Shown here: piece by piece, positions 4,700 to 5,543 of the stretch
How the letters are laid out: each line of letters begins with the position of its first letter
How positions within the stretch are numbered: the stretch's first letter is position 1
Source of the DNA: an uncultured Actinomycetes bacterium
GTDB lineage: Bacteria > Actinomycetota > Acidimicrobiia > Acidimicrobiales > Ilumatobacteraceae
NCBI GenBank assembly: GCA_903858075.1
Contig: CAIOHI010000010.1
Span: 1-5,543, forward strand
Direction of reading: 5' to 3'
Length of the DNA: 5,543 bases
The notes under the pieces: generated by a model
Database searches by the model: none
Seen by the model: only the letters and a program-made list of their open reading frames with translations
What the model was told of the DNA's origin: nothing
Translations under genes and position numbers: made by a program

Positions 4700-5543
4700 G
4701 TGACTGTTTCCGATATTTTCGATGCCACCCAGTGGGATGACGTTCCTCAATTTCACTTCACCGACATTACGTACCATCGTGCAAAAGCTCACGGAACAGT
4801 TCGCATTGCCTTCAATAGGCCAGAAGTGCGCAATGCGTTTCGCCCGCACACGGTAGATGAACTTTTTACAGCGCTCGATCACGCGCGGCAAAGCAGCGAT
4901 GTGGGTTGTGTACTTCTCACTGGAAATGGTCCTTCGCCCAAAGATGGTGGCTGGGCATTTTGCAGCGGTGGCGACCAACGCATTCGCGGCAAAGACGGCT
5001 ATCAATACGTTGAAGGTAACGACATTGCCGACCGCGACCCTGCGCGCATGGGGCGCCTGCACATTCTTGAAGTGCAACGCCTCATTCGCTTCATGCCAAA
5101 AGTTGTCATTTGTGTCGTGCCCGGCTGGGCCGCAGGTGGTGGCCACAGTTTGCACGTAGTTGCCGACCTCACCATTGCGTCGCAAGAACATGCCCGCTTC
5201 AAGCAAACCGATGCCGACGTAGCAAGTTTCGATGGCGGCTACGGCTCTGCATACCTCGCGCGCCAAACAGGTCAGAAATTTGCTCGTGAAATCTTTTTCC
5301 TCGGTCGTGAGTACTCTGCCGACGATGCTCACCGCATGGGCATGGTCAATGCAGTTGTTCCTCACAGCGAACTTGAGAGCACTGCTCTTCAATGGGCCAA
5401 GGAAGTGAACGAAAAGAGTCCTACTGCTCAACGCATGTTGAAGTTCTCTTTCAATCTCATTGACGATGGTCTTGTTGGACAACAAATATTTGCAGGAGAA
5501 GCAACGCGGTTGGCATACATGACCGACGAAGCTCAAGAAGGTC
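4700..5543 (+). CDS. menB: 1,4-dihydroxy-2-naphthoyl-CoA synthase (partial, C-terminus off the right edge)
   Basis: The frame is open from GTG at 4700 to the edge, 281 residues. MenB is a cytoplasmic crotonase-fold enzyme that closes the ring of o-succinylbenzoyl-CoA to give 1,4-dihydroxy-2-naphthoyl-CoA (EC 4.1.3.36) in menaquinone synthesis. Diagnostic segments are CSGGDQRIRG at 88-97 (oxyanion hole), PGWAAGGGHS at 141-150, QTDADVASFDGGYGSAYLAR at 169-188, GQKFAREIFFLGR at 191-203 and YMTDEAQEG at 273-281. D171 corresponds to Asp185 of M. tuberculosis MenB, and S176, D178 and Y273 to its Ser190, Asp192 and Tyr287, a constant offset of 14. An Asp at 171, instead of the Gly of E. coli, marks the type II bicarbonate-independent group. 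About 19 residues are probably missing. GTG is preferred because an in-frame TGA lies just upstream and no ATG follows until residue 117, after the oxyanion hole. No Shine-Dalgarno sequence is visible. Confidence 0.95.
   Translation, partial: MTVSDIFDATQWDDVPQFHFTDITYHRAKAHGTVRIAFNRPEVRNAFRPHTVDELFTALDHARQSSDVGCVLLTGNGPSPKDGGWAFCSGGDQRIRGKDGYQYVEGNDIADRDPARMGRLHILEVQRLIRFMPKVVICVVPGWAAGGGHSLHVVADLTIASQEHARFKQTDADVASFDGGYGSAYLARQTGQKFAREIFFLGREYSADDAHRMGMVNAVVPHSELESTALQWAKEVNEKSPTAQRMLKFSFNLIDDGLVGQQIFAGEATRLAYMTDEAQEG

Noticed and set aside
4695..4719. TTGACG followed by TATTTT as a promoter at the menB start
   Set aside because: The spacing is only 13 bases and the -10 candidate lies inside the menB coding region, so it could not drive the assigned start.
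4640..5536. Long open frame on the minus strand (298 codons) opposite menB
   Set aside because: The plus strand here encodes unmistakable MenB with all catalytic residues. The antisense translation has no recognisable domain and a composition expected from the complement of biased codons.

Overview
The window looks like a chromosomal fragment of an actinobacterium. The sulfite/nitrite reductase, the small acidic hypothetical protein and MenB all read as actinobacterial types, and base composition is roughly half G+C by eye. That is lower than in most soil actinobacteria and would fit an Acidimicrobiia-like or other aquatic lineage, but this placement is an inference. Genes are densely packed. 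Only one start, that of the reductase, has a strong Shine-Dalgarno sequence.

Left part, minus strand (1-1488): the N-terminal two thirds of a siroheme/[4Fe-4S] sulfite or nitrite reductase runs off the left edge. Upstream of it, on the same strand, lies a small acidic protein of unknown function. A short divergent intergenic region (1489-1562) separates these from everything to the right.

Middle, plus strand (1563-4656): four genes are packed in a row. They encode a seven-helix double PQ-loop (SWEET-like) membrane protein, an alpha/beta-hydrolase that is probably a kynurenine formamidase (overlapping the previous gene by 11 bp), a clear kynureninase, and a small ABM-fold protein (putative monooxygenase). 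The two enzymes would take N-formylkynurenine to kynurenine and then to anthranilate plus alanine. The membrane protein is a candidate transporter for this module. No tryptophan 2,3-dioxygenase or kynurenine 3-monooxygenase is in the window.

Right edge, plus strand (4700-5543): menB, 1,4-dihydroxy-2-naphthoyl-CoA synthase of menaquinone synthesis, of the bicarbonate-independent (Mycobacterium-like) type. It is complete except for about the last 20 residues, which lie beyond the window.

The most interesting points are the tight linkage of a double PQ-loop transporter to an animal/yeast-type formamidase and kynureninase, and the ABM-fold protein placed between kynureninase and a quinone biosynthesis gene. 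No RNA genes, mobile elements, CRISPR arrays or long repeats were seen.
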